This document shows positions 1 through 5,127 of a DNA stretch of 5,127 bases, piece after piece. Source of the DNA: Acidisarcina sp. (GTDB lineage: Bacteria; Acidobacteriota; Blastocatellia; Pyrinomonadales; Pyrinomonadaceae); contig JAJNPX010000276.1 of NCBI GenBank assembly GCA_021155145.1, forward strand, positions 1 to 5,127. The letters are read 5' to 3'. Below the pieces are notes generated by a model, which worked only from the letters and a program-made list of their open reading frames with translations, was not told the DNA's origin and searched no databases. A program made the translations under genes and the position numbers. Each line of letters opens with the position of its first letter. The stretch's first letter is position 1.

Positions 1-1
1 A

Positions 2-820
2 TCCTATACGCCGGATTCCTCAAAAGACAACAACACAAGGACCAATAGAAATACCAACGTGAACAGCGAAACGAATAAGGCCAAAGGCTTTAACGGAAAT
101 TTGCCCGAGGGATTCACCCCGCCCACCGATGACGCGGGCCGGCTCCTTTTGAAGGAGTACGGCGCAGTATTCGTTACCCGGGGCGGTGCCATCCCGCCGA
201 AAAAGGTCGTCTTTCGCGATCAGGCCGAGGTCACGGCCTTTCAGGGCTCGCTAAAGACGTCGAGCGAGACGATAGGCACCTTTAGGCTCGAACTCCAGGC
301 GCCCGCCATGGAGGGACTGAGAAAGGCCATCGCCGACGCGAGGGCCTCGGGCCTTTCGATAACGCCGCGCGACAAGGACTCGGCCAAGCGGACCTATGAC
401 GAGACGATCGAGCTTTGGAAAAGCAGGGTCGACCCGGCATTAAAACACTGGGTCGGCAAGGGCCGGTTGACGCAGGCACAGGCCGACAAGATCCGAAACC
501 TTTCGCCCTACGAACAGGTACCCGAGGTCTTGAAACTAGAGGCGGACGGCATTTATTTCGCCAAAGACCTCTCCAAATCGATCATCTATTCGGTGGCTCC
601 GCCCGGCACGTCCCAGCACCTCTCGATGCTGGCGATTGACGTCAACGAGCACGAAGACCCAAAGGTACGCGCGGTACTCGCCGCAAACGGATGGTTTCAG
701 ACGGTCGTCTCCGACCTGCCGCACTTTACGTATTTGGGCGTGGCCGAATCTGAACTTCCCGGTCTGGGACTAAAAAAGATGAACAGCGGCGGGCGTGATT
801 TCTGGGTGCCGGATATATAG
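2..820 (+). CDS. Peptidase M15 / D-alanyl-D-alanine carboxypeptidase-like protein, N-terminus cut by window edge
   Basis: Probable zinc peptidase of the M15 (VanY/endolysin-like) group, acting on peptidoglycan stem peptides outside the cytoplasmic membrane. Residues are numbered from the GTG at 59. The signature SQHLSMLAID at 185-194 matches SxHxxGxAxD with the zinc ligands H187 and D194 kept and the usual Gly replaced by Met190. DLPHF at 219-223 supplies the third ligand H222, with D219 three residues before it. That spacing resembles the D-x-P-H of M15C endolysins, where an Asp is the catalytic base. R104 in the segment ITPRDKD may match the family's substrate-binding Arg. There is no stop codon in frame between position 2 and 59, and the extra codons encode an Asn/Thr-rich linker. 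The AAGGA at 37-41 is too far from the GTG to be its ribosome site. I therefore infer that the gene begins upstream, probably with a membrane anchor or signal peptide. The TAG stop is at 818-820. The fold assignment is fairly sure; the exact bond cleaved is not. Confidence 0.8.
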   Translation, partial: SYTPDSSKDNNTRTNRNTNVNSETNKAKGFNGNLPEGFTPPTDDAGRLLLKEYGAVFVTRGGAIPPKKVVFRDQAEVTAFQGSLKTSSETIGTFRLELQAPAMEGLRKAIADARASGLSITPRDKDSAKRTYDETIELWKSRVDPALKHWVGKGRLTQAQADKIRNLSPYEQVPEVLKLEADGIYFAKDLSKSIIYSVAPPGTSQHLSMLAIDVNEHEDPKVRAVLAANGWFQTVVSDLPHFTYLGVAESELPGLGLKKMNSGGRDFWVPDI

Positions 821-841
821 GCAATAGAAAAGAGGGAAAAG

Positions 842-918
842 TGGTACACCCGGCAAGATTCGAACTTGCGACCCTCTGATTCGAAGTCAGATACTCTATC
901 CAGCTGAGCTACGGGTGC
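842..918 (-). tRNA. tRNA-Arg (anticodon UCG), CCA encoded
   Basis: The minus strand folds into a full cloverleaf of 74 nt plus an encoded CCA (842-844). The acceptor arm is GCACCCG paired with CGGGUGU, with a G-U wobble at the outermost pair (1-72). The D stem is GCUC/GAGU. The anticodon stem UCUGA/UCAGA encloses the loop CUUCGAA, which puts anticodon UCG at 882-884. The variable loop is GGGUC, and the T arm is GCAAG-UUCGAAU-CUUGC. The discriminator base is A. The anticodon reads CGA, and by wobble or U34 modification possibly other CGN arginine codons. No intron is present. It lies 42 nt downstream of the cytochrome c gene on the same strand and converges with the M15 gene, ending 21 nt from its stop. 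Confidence 0.97.
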
Positions 919-929
919 ATCCAAACGAA

Positions 930-958
930 AGTTTAAGTTGGCGGTCAGCGTTTTGCAA
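930..958 (-). promoter_or_regulatory. Candidate sigma70-type promoter for tRNA-Arg
   Basis: Read on the minus strand, TTGCAA (958-953) stands 17 bases before TAAACT (935-930). Each hexamer matches four of six consensus bases. Transcription would start about 5 nt before the mature tRNA 5' end at 918, giving a short leader for RNase P. The cytochrome gene ends at 961, so the element sits in the short gap. Read-through from the cytochrome gene is also possible, since no terminator is seen between them. This is a pattern match only. Confidence 0.4.
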
Positions 959-960
959 AT

Positions 961-1407
961 TTATTTCGGAGATCCGGTGGCCGCCGGCTCGGGCATCTTT
1001 TGAATACCGGCGCGAACGTACCTTACGACCTCGCGGATCTGTGCCTCGCTCAGCTTGTCCTTGAACGACGGCATTCCCTCGTCCTCGACGCCGTTATAGA
1101 CGTAGCCGATGATCTTGTCGTCCGAGAAAGCTTTGATCTTCGCAGAGGTAAGATCGTCGGCGTTCAGCGACTTTCCCTCGATCGTCACTTTGCCACCGGT
1201 ACCGTCCTCTTTGTGGCAGATCGCGCAATTCTGCTTGAATATCTTTCGCCCCTCGGCCAGCTCGTCCGGCGGGGTGGCCGGAGCCGTTGCCGCCGGAACA
1301 GCGGCGTTCTGGTTTGTGTTTACGGCTGTATTGGTCTGCCCCGTGTCGCCGCAGCCGACGACAAAGGCAGCGGAAACTAACGCAATTAGATACGATCGTG
1401 TTTTCAT
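961..1407 (-). CDS. Mono-heme class I cytochrome c lipoprotein
   Basis: A 148-residue exported electron carrier. Residues 1-18 form a lipoprotein signal peptide (K2, R4, hydrophobic core) with lipobox VVGC, so C19 would be the lipidated N-terminus. D21 at position +3 of the mature protein leaves membrane sorting open. Residues 20-48 are a low-complexity Thr/Asn/Ala/Pro linker. The cytochrome domain follows at about 50-137. CAICH at 61-65 gives two heme thioether cysteines and proximal H65. The downstream GMPSF motif gives M112 as the likely distal ligand. The C-terminal helix EAQIREVVRYVRAGI at 121-135 is typical of class I c-type cytochromes. The protein probably shuttles electrons in the periplasm to a terminal oxidase or another respiratory partner, but no partner gene is in view. 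The ATG at 1405-1407 is the start that gives a proper signal peptide. No clear Shine-Dalgarno precedes it (GGACTCCAC then TTTT). The stop TAA is at 961-963. Confidence 0.93.
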   Translation of the reverse strand: MKTRSYLIALVSAAFVVGCGDTGQTNTAVNTNQNAAVPAATAPATPPDELAEGRKIFKQNCAICHKEDGTGGKVTIEGKSLNADDLTSAKIKAFSDDKIIGYVYNGVEDEGMPSFKDKLSEAQIREVVRYVRAGIQKMPEPAATGSPK

Positions 1408-1429
1408 AAAAGTGGAGTCCGCGTATTAT
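1401..1429 (+). promoter_or_regulatory. Candidate promoter for the aldehyde dehydrogenase-acylase pair
   Basis: TTTTCA (1401-1406, four of six matches to TTGACA) lies 17 bases before TATTAT (1424-1429, five of six matches to TATAAT). Transcription would begin near 1436 and leave a leader of roughly 37 nt before the ATG at 1473. The -35 box covers the start codon of the divergent cytochrome gene. It is a pattern match, supported by position only. Confidence 0.35.
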
Positions 1430-1430
1430 C
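1425..1430 (-). promoter_or_regulatory. Candidate -10 box for the cytochrome c gene
   Basis: On the minus strand, GATAAT (1430-1425) matches TATAAT at five of six bases. It overlaps almost completely the -10 box proposed for the divergent dehydrogenase gene. Transcription would start near 1418, leaving a leader of only about 10 nt, consistent with the missing Shine-Dalgarno. No good -35 box is seen at the right distance. Confidence 0.25.
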
Positions 1431-1435
1431 CTGAA

Positions 1436-1451
1436 GTTAGGCGATTCTAAC
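1436..1451. repeat. Short inverted repeat in the divergent intergenic region
   Basis: GTTAG (1436-1440) and CTAAC (1447-1451) form perfect 5-base arms around the 6-base spacer GCGATT. It lies just after the proposed dehydrogenase start point and upstream of the cytochrome -10 box, where an operator could act on both genes. Arms of this length can arise by chance, so the regulatory role is only a suggestion. Confidence 0.25.
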
Positions 1452-1472
1452 CTATCGGAACGACCTGAAGCA

Positions 1473-2900
1473 ATGGACGTCAAACCCTCACTTATCGACG
1501 GCAAATGGATGACGAGCGACGATCGATTCGAGGTTCGGTCACCATTCTCCGGAGAGCTGATCGCGGAAGTCTCGCTTGCCGGTGACGATCAGATCGAGAT
1601 GTCGTTGGTTGCCGCAAGATCCGCCGCGGCGAAGATGCGCGGCCTGGCGCGCTTTCAGATCGCGAAAGCTCTGAATGCGATATCGAGCGGCATCGCGTCA
1701 CGCAAAGATGAATTCGCAAGGACCATCGCACTGGAATCCGCTAAACCCCTGATCTACGCCCGCGGTGAGGTGGAGCGAGCGATCGCGACCTTCGCATTGG
1801 CGGCCGGCGAGGCGGAACGCTCGGCTGGCGAGATCGTTCCGATCGATGTCCAGGCCAGTGGAAAAGGGAAGTGGGGACGAACGCTCCGCGTGCCGCGTGG
1901 GGTCGTCTATGGCATCACGCCGTTCAATTTCCCTCTCAATCTGGTCGCCCACAAGGTCGCTCCCGCTCTTGCGTCCGGAAACTCGATCATCGTCAAACCC
2001 AGCCCGCGGACGCCGCTCACGGCAATTCTGCTGGGCGAGGTCTTTCTCGAGAGCGGCCTTCCCGCAGGTGCACTTCAGGTCCTTCACGTCGATCTCGAAA
2101 AGATCGCCAGGATCGTTTCTGATGACCGCATTGCGATGGTCTCGTTTACCGGAAGTGCAGCAGTGGGCTGGGAGCTAAAGGCGAAAGCCGGGAGAAAGCC
2201 CGTCACGCTCGAACTCGGCGGCAACGCACCGGTAATTGTCGACGAAAGCGCCGAGGCGGAACGATCCGTCTCAAGGTGCGTGACCGGTGCTTTCGCCTAT
2301 TCCGGCCAGGTCTGCATCTCGGTCCAGCGGCTGTTCATCCACGAAAATATAGCCGATGACTGGGTATCATCGTTCTTGTCCCAAGCCGCAAAACTTCGCC
2401 GGGGCGACCCGCTCGACGAAAAGACCCAGATCTCCGTGATGATCGATGAGAAGGCCGCACAAAGGATCGAAAAATGGGTCTCGGACGCGGTCGATAATGG
2501 GGCCGAACTGCTCCTGGGCGGTCGCCGCGACGGCACCTACTACGAGCCGACGATCTTGACGAACACGGACCCCGAATTTTCCGTCGTCGCTGAAGAGGCA
2601 TTCGCCCCGGTCGTCGTGATCGAGCGTTTCCAACGGTTCGAGGACGCCGTCGAAATGTCGAACAACTCGAAGTACGGCCTGCAGGCCGGTGTGTTTTCGA
2701 ACGATCTGCGAAATATCGAATATGCCGAGCAGTCACTGGAGTTTGCGGGCGTGATCGTCAACGACACGCCGATCTTCCGGGTCGATAATATGCCCTATGG
2801 CGGATGGAAGGAATCGGGTTTTGGCAGGGAGGGCGTCCGGTACGCCATGGACGAAATGTCCGAATTGAAACTGATAGTTCACGAAAGGTTGAAAGCATGA
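1473..2900 (+). CDS. NAD(P)-dependent aldehyde dehydrogenase (ALDH superfamily)
   Basis: Cytosolic enzyme that oxidises an aldehyde to the carboxylic acid with NAD(P)+. At 475 residues it is full length for the superfamily. All core elements are visible in order: TPFNFP at 149-154 with oxyanion N152; IIVKPSPRTP around cofactor-binding K175; FTGS at 225-228; LELGG at 246-250 with general base E247; GQVCIS at 278-283 with catalytic C281; EEAFAPV at 374-380 with cofactor-ribose E375; and PYGGWKESGFGREG at 441-454. Ala378 replaces the usual Gly of FGPV, and Pro178 stands where NAD-preferring enzymes often carry a Glu, so cofactor choice is open. GQVCISVQR recalls the lactaldehyde/F21-like branch, but the substrate cannot be named. 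The ATG at 1473 is the only normal start after the upstream in-frame stop at 1407-1409. Its ribosome site is weak (GAAG only 2 nt away). The TGA stop overlaps the start of the acylase gene. Confidence 0.95.
   Translation: MDVKPSLIDGKWMTSDDRFEVRSPFSGELIAEVSLAGDDQIEMSLVAARSAAAKMRGLARFQIAKALNAISSGIASRKDEFARTIALESAKPLIYARGEVERAIATFALAAGEAERSAGEIVPIDVQASGKGKWGRTLRVPRGVVYGITPFNFPLNLVAHKVAPALASGNSIIVKPSPRTPLTAILLGEVFLESGLPAGALQVLHVDLEKIARIVSDDRIAMVSFTGSAAVGWELKAKAGRKPVTLELGGNAPVIVDESAEAERSVSRCVTGAFAYSGQVCISVQRLFIHENIADDWVSSFLSQAAKLRRGDPLDEKTQISVMIDEKAAQRIEKWVSDAVDNGAELLLGGRRDGTYYEPTILTNTDPEFSVVAEEAFAPVVVIERFQRFEDAVEMSNNSKYGLQAGVFSNDLRNIEYAEQSLEFAGVIVNDTPIFRVDNMPYGGWKESGFGREGVRYAMDEMSELKLIVHERLKA
2883..2888 (+). 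promoter_or_regulatory. Ribosome binding site of the acylase gene, inside the dehydrogenase end
   Basis: GAAAGG ends 8 bases before the ATG at 2897 and is the best Shine-Dalgarno-like site near it. It lies within the last codons of the dehydrogenase. With the ATGA overlap at 2897-2900 this supports translational coupling, and it supports 2897 over the later in-frame ATG at 2957. Confidence 0.6.
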
Positions 2901-5127
2901 AGATCGAAAGAACGGATAGGGGACGAATCGCTCGGCGAGCGATATTTCTGGCAGCGATGACGTGCCTTTTCGCTTTAGCGGCGACGGCACAGCCGGCCAC
3001 ACTGCAGCTTGGGGTCAAGGACGTCGTCGATGTCACCCGCGATGGCCGCGGCGTACCGTATATTACGGCAAAGAACGAAGACGATCTTTATTTCGTTCAG
3101 GGTTACGTGACCGCGGGCGACCGCCTATGGCAGATGGACCTGATGCGCCGGGTGGCGCGGGGCGAGACCGCCGAGATATTCGGAAAGGCGACACTTGAAG
3201 AAGATAAACGCTGGAGGCGTTTCGGGTTTTCGGCGGTCGCCGACGAGAGCCTGAAGTACCTCTCCCCGGAACTTCGAGCGGCGCTTGAGAGCTATTCGGC
3301 CGGGGTCAACGCCTATATCGGATCTCTACCCGACGATAAACTACCGGTCGAGTTTCGCCTCCTTCAATATAAGCCCCGAAAGTGGATGCCCGCCGATTCG
3401 CTGATAATCGGCAAGATCCTTGCGGACGCTCTTAGCTCCACGTGGAGGCTCGATCTGCTGAAAGCATCGATGGCCTCGCTGCCAAAGGACAAATACGACG
3501 ACCTCGCGAACGTCCGGTCAGAGTATGACGTCGTACTTTTTGGAAAGGATGTTGAGACCAAGAATGCGATGGCGGCCGATACTTCAGTAAAGATCGGGCA
3601 CGATCTTCTCTCAAAGGCCGACCGTATCCAGAGCGACCGCCGGGCCTCGCTGGATCGAGTCGGGTTTTATGCCGAGGAGCTCGCCGCGAGCAACAACTGG
3701 GTGATCTCGGGCAAGCGGACCGCTGACGGCAAGCCGATCCTCGCCAACGATCCGCACTTGCGCCCATCCGCACCCGGGATCTGGTATCTGACTCATCTCG
3801 AGTCCCCGGCGGTCCGTGTCGCCGGGGTCACGTTCCCGGGTGTTCCCGGGATCGTGCTCGGGCACAACGAGCGGATCGCGTGGGGCGCAACGAACGTCGG
3901 CCCCGACGTTCAAGACCTTTACCTGGAGACCATGAATGAAGCGGGTGAGGTAAAGACCCCCGATGGTTGGGCAAAGCCCGGTTATCGAAAAGAGACCATC
4001 CTCGTGAGGACAAATCCCCTGAAGCCCGACACCACCCCTGAGGTGATGGACGTTATCGAGACGCGCAACGGCCCCGTGATCCTCGAGGACGGAGCAAAGC
4101 GCTACTCGCTTCGCTGGACCGCGCTTGACCCGAAGAACAACGATTTTGCCGCCTTCTTCCTGCTCAACCGGGCACGAAGCTGGACCGAGTTTCGCAGTGC
4201 TCTTTCGACGTACCGAGGGGCATCACAAAATTTTGTTTACGCGGATGTCGATGGCAAGATCGGATGGCAGATCGCCGGTGCAATACCGATCAGAAGAACG
4301 GGCGACGGCTCGCTGCCATATGACGGATCGACCCGCGATGGCGACTGGACCGGCATTATCCCCTTTGACGAGCTCCCGAGCGTCTTCGATCCGCCCGGCG
4401 GTTTCATCGTGACGGCGAATCAGCGCACCGTGGGATCGGATTATAAATATCCGCAATTAGTACGCGAATTCGCTCCTCCGTGGAGGGCCCGCCGCCTGTA
4501 CGACCTGCTCAGCTCGCAGCGAAGATCGACGGTTAAGACGGTGGAAGATGCTCAGTTCGATGCATTCAACCTTCCGCTTTCCGGCCTTGCCGCCGAGATC
4601 GTCAAGCAGTCCGCCGCCCGTCCGGAGACCGTCGAAATGCTTCGCGGGTGGGACGGCGTGATGGCACCCGATTCGCGAGCCGCTCTCTATGTGAATGAGA
4701 TCCGCGAGTGCCTGGCTAAGAAGATCGCCGATGAGAATGCCCCCGCTCCGGCGTACCTGATCCGCGAACGCGTTCTGCACTGGGCGATAAAAGAAAAGGC
4801 AGCCAGGTGGCTTCCAAAAGCGTTTTCCGACTACCCGACGTTCATCCGGTCTTGTGACGAGGATGCAGAGGCATCGCTGGGTAAGCGGTTCGGTGCGGAT
4901 CGTTCAAAATGGACCTGGGGAGCCATCTCTGCGGCCCGCCTCGCACACCCCCTGGCAGGGGTTCCGCTGATCGGCGGACAGTTTGCCACGCCATCGAAGC
5001 CACTGTTTGGCAGCGGGCAGACGCCGAACGTTGCTTCGGCGGTGTCCATGCGGTTCATCGCCACGCCCGGAAACTGGGATGACACCCAGCTGATAATTCC
5101 CCTCGGGCAGAGCGGAGACCCCAAGTC
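2897..5127 (+). CDS. Penicillin acylase family (peptidase S45) Ntn-hydrolase, C-terminus cut by window edge
   Basis: Exported amidohydrolase precursor that cuts itself into alpha and beta chains and hydrolyses an N-acyl amide bond. The frame stays open for 743 codons to the window edge. Residues 1-31 form a signal peptide (R10, R13, R14, hydrophobic 15-30, ATA before Q32). The alpha region holds the hallmark GDRLWQMDLMRR at 74-85 and the segment VEFRLLQYKPRKW at 151-163. Self-cleavage should occur before S265 in ASNNWVISG; S265 becomes the beta-chain nucleophile. Counting from it, H287 in NDPHL is beta23, as in cephalosporin and homoserine-lactone acylases, where penicillin G acylase has Gln. 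D337 and D340 fall at beta73 and beta76, the calcium aspartates of penicillin G acylase. N508 in TANQ is beta244, close to oxyanion Asn241. The end GQSGDPKS is a late family motif, so I estimate only some tens of residues are missing. The substrate is unknown: beta-lactam, acyl-homoserine lactone or another amide are all possible. Confidence 0.93.
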   Translation, partial: MKIERTDRGRIARRAIFLAAMTCLFALAATAQPATLQLGVKDVVDVTRDGRGVPYITAKNEDDLYFVQGYVTAGDRLWQMDLMRRVARGETAEIFGKATLEEDKRWRRFGFSAVADESLKYLSPELRAALESYSAGVNAYIGSLPDDKLPVEFRLLQYKPRKWMPADSLIIGKILADALSSTWRLDLLKASMASLPKDKYDDLANVRSEYDVVLFGKDVETKNAMAADTSVKIGHDLLSKADRIQSDRRASLDRVGFYAEELAASNNWVISGKRTADGKPILANDPHLRPSAPGIWYLTHLESPAVRVAGVTFPGVPGIVLGHNERIAWGATNVGPDVQDLYLETMNEAGEVKTPDGWAKPGYRKETILVRTNPLKPDTTPEVMDVIETRNGPVILEDGAKRYSLRWTALDPKNNDFAAFFLLNRARSWTEFRSALSTYRGASQNFVYADVDGKIGWQIAGAIPIRRTGDGSLPYDGSTRDGDWTGIIPFDELPSVFDPPGGFIVTANQRTVGSDYKYPQLVREFAPPWRARRLYDLLSSQRRSTVKTVEDAQFDAFNLPLSGLAAEIVKQSAARPETVEMLRGWDGVMAPDSRAALYVNEIRECLAKKIADENAPAPAYLIRERVLHWAIKEKAARWLPKAFSDYPTFIRSCDEDAEASLGKRFGADRSKWTWGAISAARLAHPLAGVPLIGGQFATPSKPLFGSGQTPNVASAVSMRFIATPGNWDDTQLIIPLGQSGDPK

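Noticed and set aside
4..192. Minus-strand open frame with an apparent membrane helix near its C-terminus
   Set aside because: The hydrophobic run is simply the antisense of the Asn/Thr-rich linker of the M15 gene; there is no ribosome site or family resemblance.
821..841. Possible terminator between the M15 gene and the tRNA
   Set aside because: The gap is purine-rich on the plus strand and T/C-rich on the minus strand but has no stem-loop, so no intrinsic terminator can be supported.
697..924. Minus-strand open frame of 75 codons containing VAQLDRVSDFESEGRKFESC
   Set aside because: It is a translation through the tRNA-Arg gene, a well-known kind of spurious database protein, and it runs on into the antisense of the M15 gene.
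1000..1380. Plus-strand open frame of 126 codons opposite the cytochrome gene
   Set aside because: Antisense shadow of a gene with an intact CxxCH motif and lipobox; the frame shows no recognisable domain.
1698..2178. Long open frames on both strands within the dehydrogenase
   Set aside because: They lie inside a full-length gene with all catalytic motifs; their Arg/Ser-rich products are typical of shifted frames in GC-rich coding DNA.
2957..2970. Alternative acylase start at the in-frame ATG 2957, or a lipoprotein reading using Cys23
   Set aside because: Starting there removes the basic n-region of the signal peptide, and AMTC is not a good lipobox; the 2897 start has a better ribosome site.

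Overview
The window is an ordinary-looking stretch of a moderately GC-rich bacterial chromosome. It carries four protein genes and one tRNA gene, tightly packed, with no gene-free stretch over about 65 bases. The diderm character is inferred from a cytochrome c lipoprotein and an exported S45 acylase. The Asn/Thr-rich linkers in two exported proteins, and the style of the M15 peptidase, fit an acidobacterial lineage such as Blastocatellia. That placement rests on recalled family resemblance and is only a moderate-confidence guess.

Layout. (1) Positions 2-820, plus strand: the C-terminal part of a peptidase M15-type (D,D-carboxypeptidase-like) protein. Its frame is open to the left edge, so the N-terminus lies outside the window. 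(2) Positions 842-918, minus strand: tRNA-Arg with anticodon UCG and an encoded CCA end, with a plausible promoter at 930-958. (3) Positions 961-1407, minus strand: a small mono-heme class I cytochrome c lipoprotein. (4) Positions 1408-1472: a short divergent promoter region. (5) Positions 1473-2900, plus strand: a complete aldehyde dehydrogenase. (6) Positions 2897 to the right edge, plus strand: an exported penicillin-acylase-type Ntn-hydrolase (peptidase family S45). It starts in an ATGA overlap with the dehydrogenase stop and has no stop codon before the window ends, so it is C-terminally truncated by the edge.

How they fit together. The dehydrogenase and the acylase form a translationally coupled pair transcribed away from the cytochrome gene. 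Their compartments differ, cytosol against periplasm, and no shared pathway can be read from sequence alone. The cytochrome and the tRNA lie on the same strand but the tRNA appears to have its own promoter. The M15 gene converges on the tRNA.

I found no CRISPR array, insertion sequence, phage gene, riboswitch, clear intrinsic terminator or evidently new system. The points most worth checking are the coupled dehydrogenase-acylase pair, the substrate class of the acylase (His at beta23, conserved calcium aspartates), the M15 motif variants, the overlapping divergent promoters and the G1-U72 pair of the tRNA.
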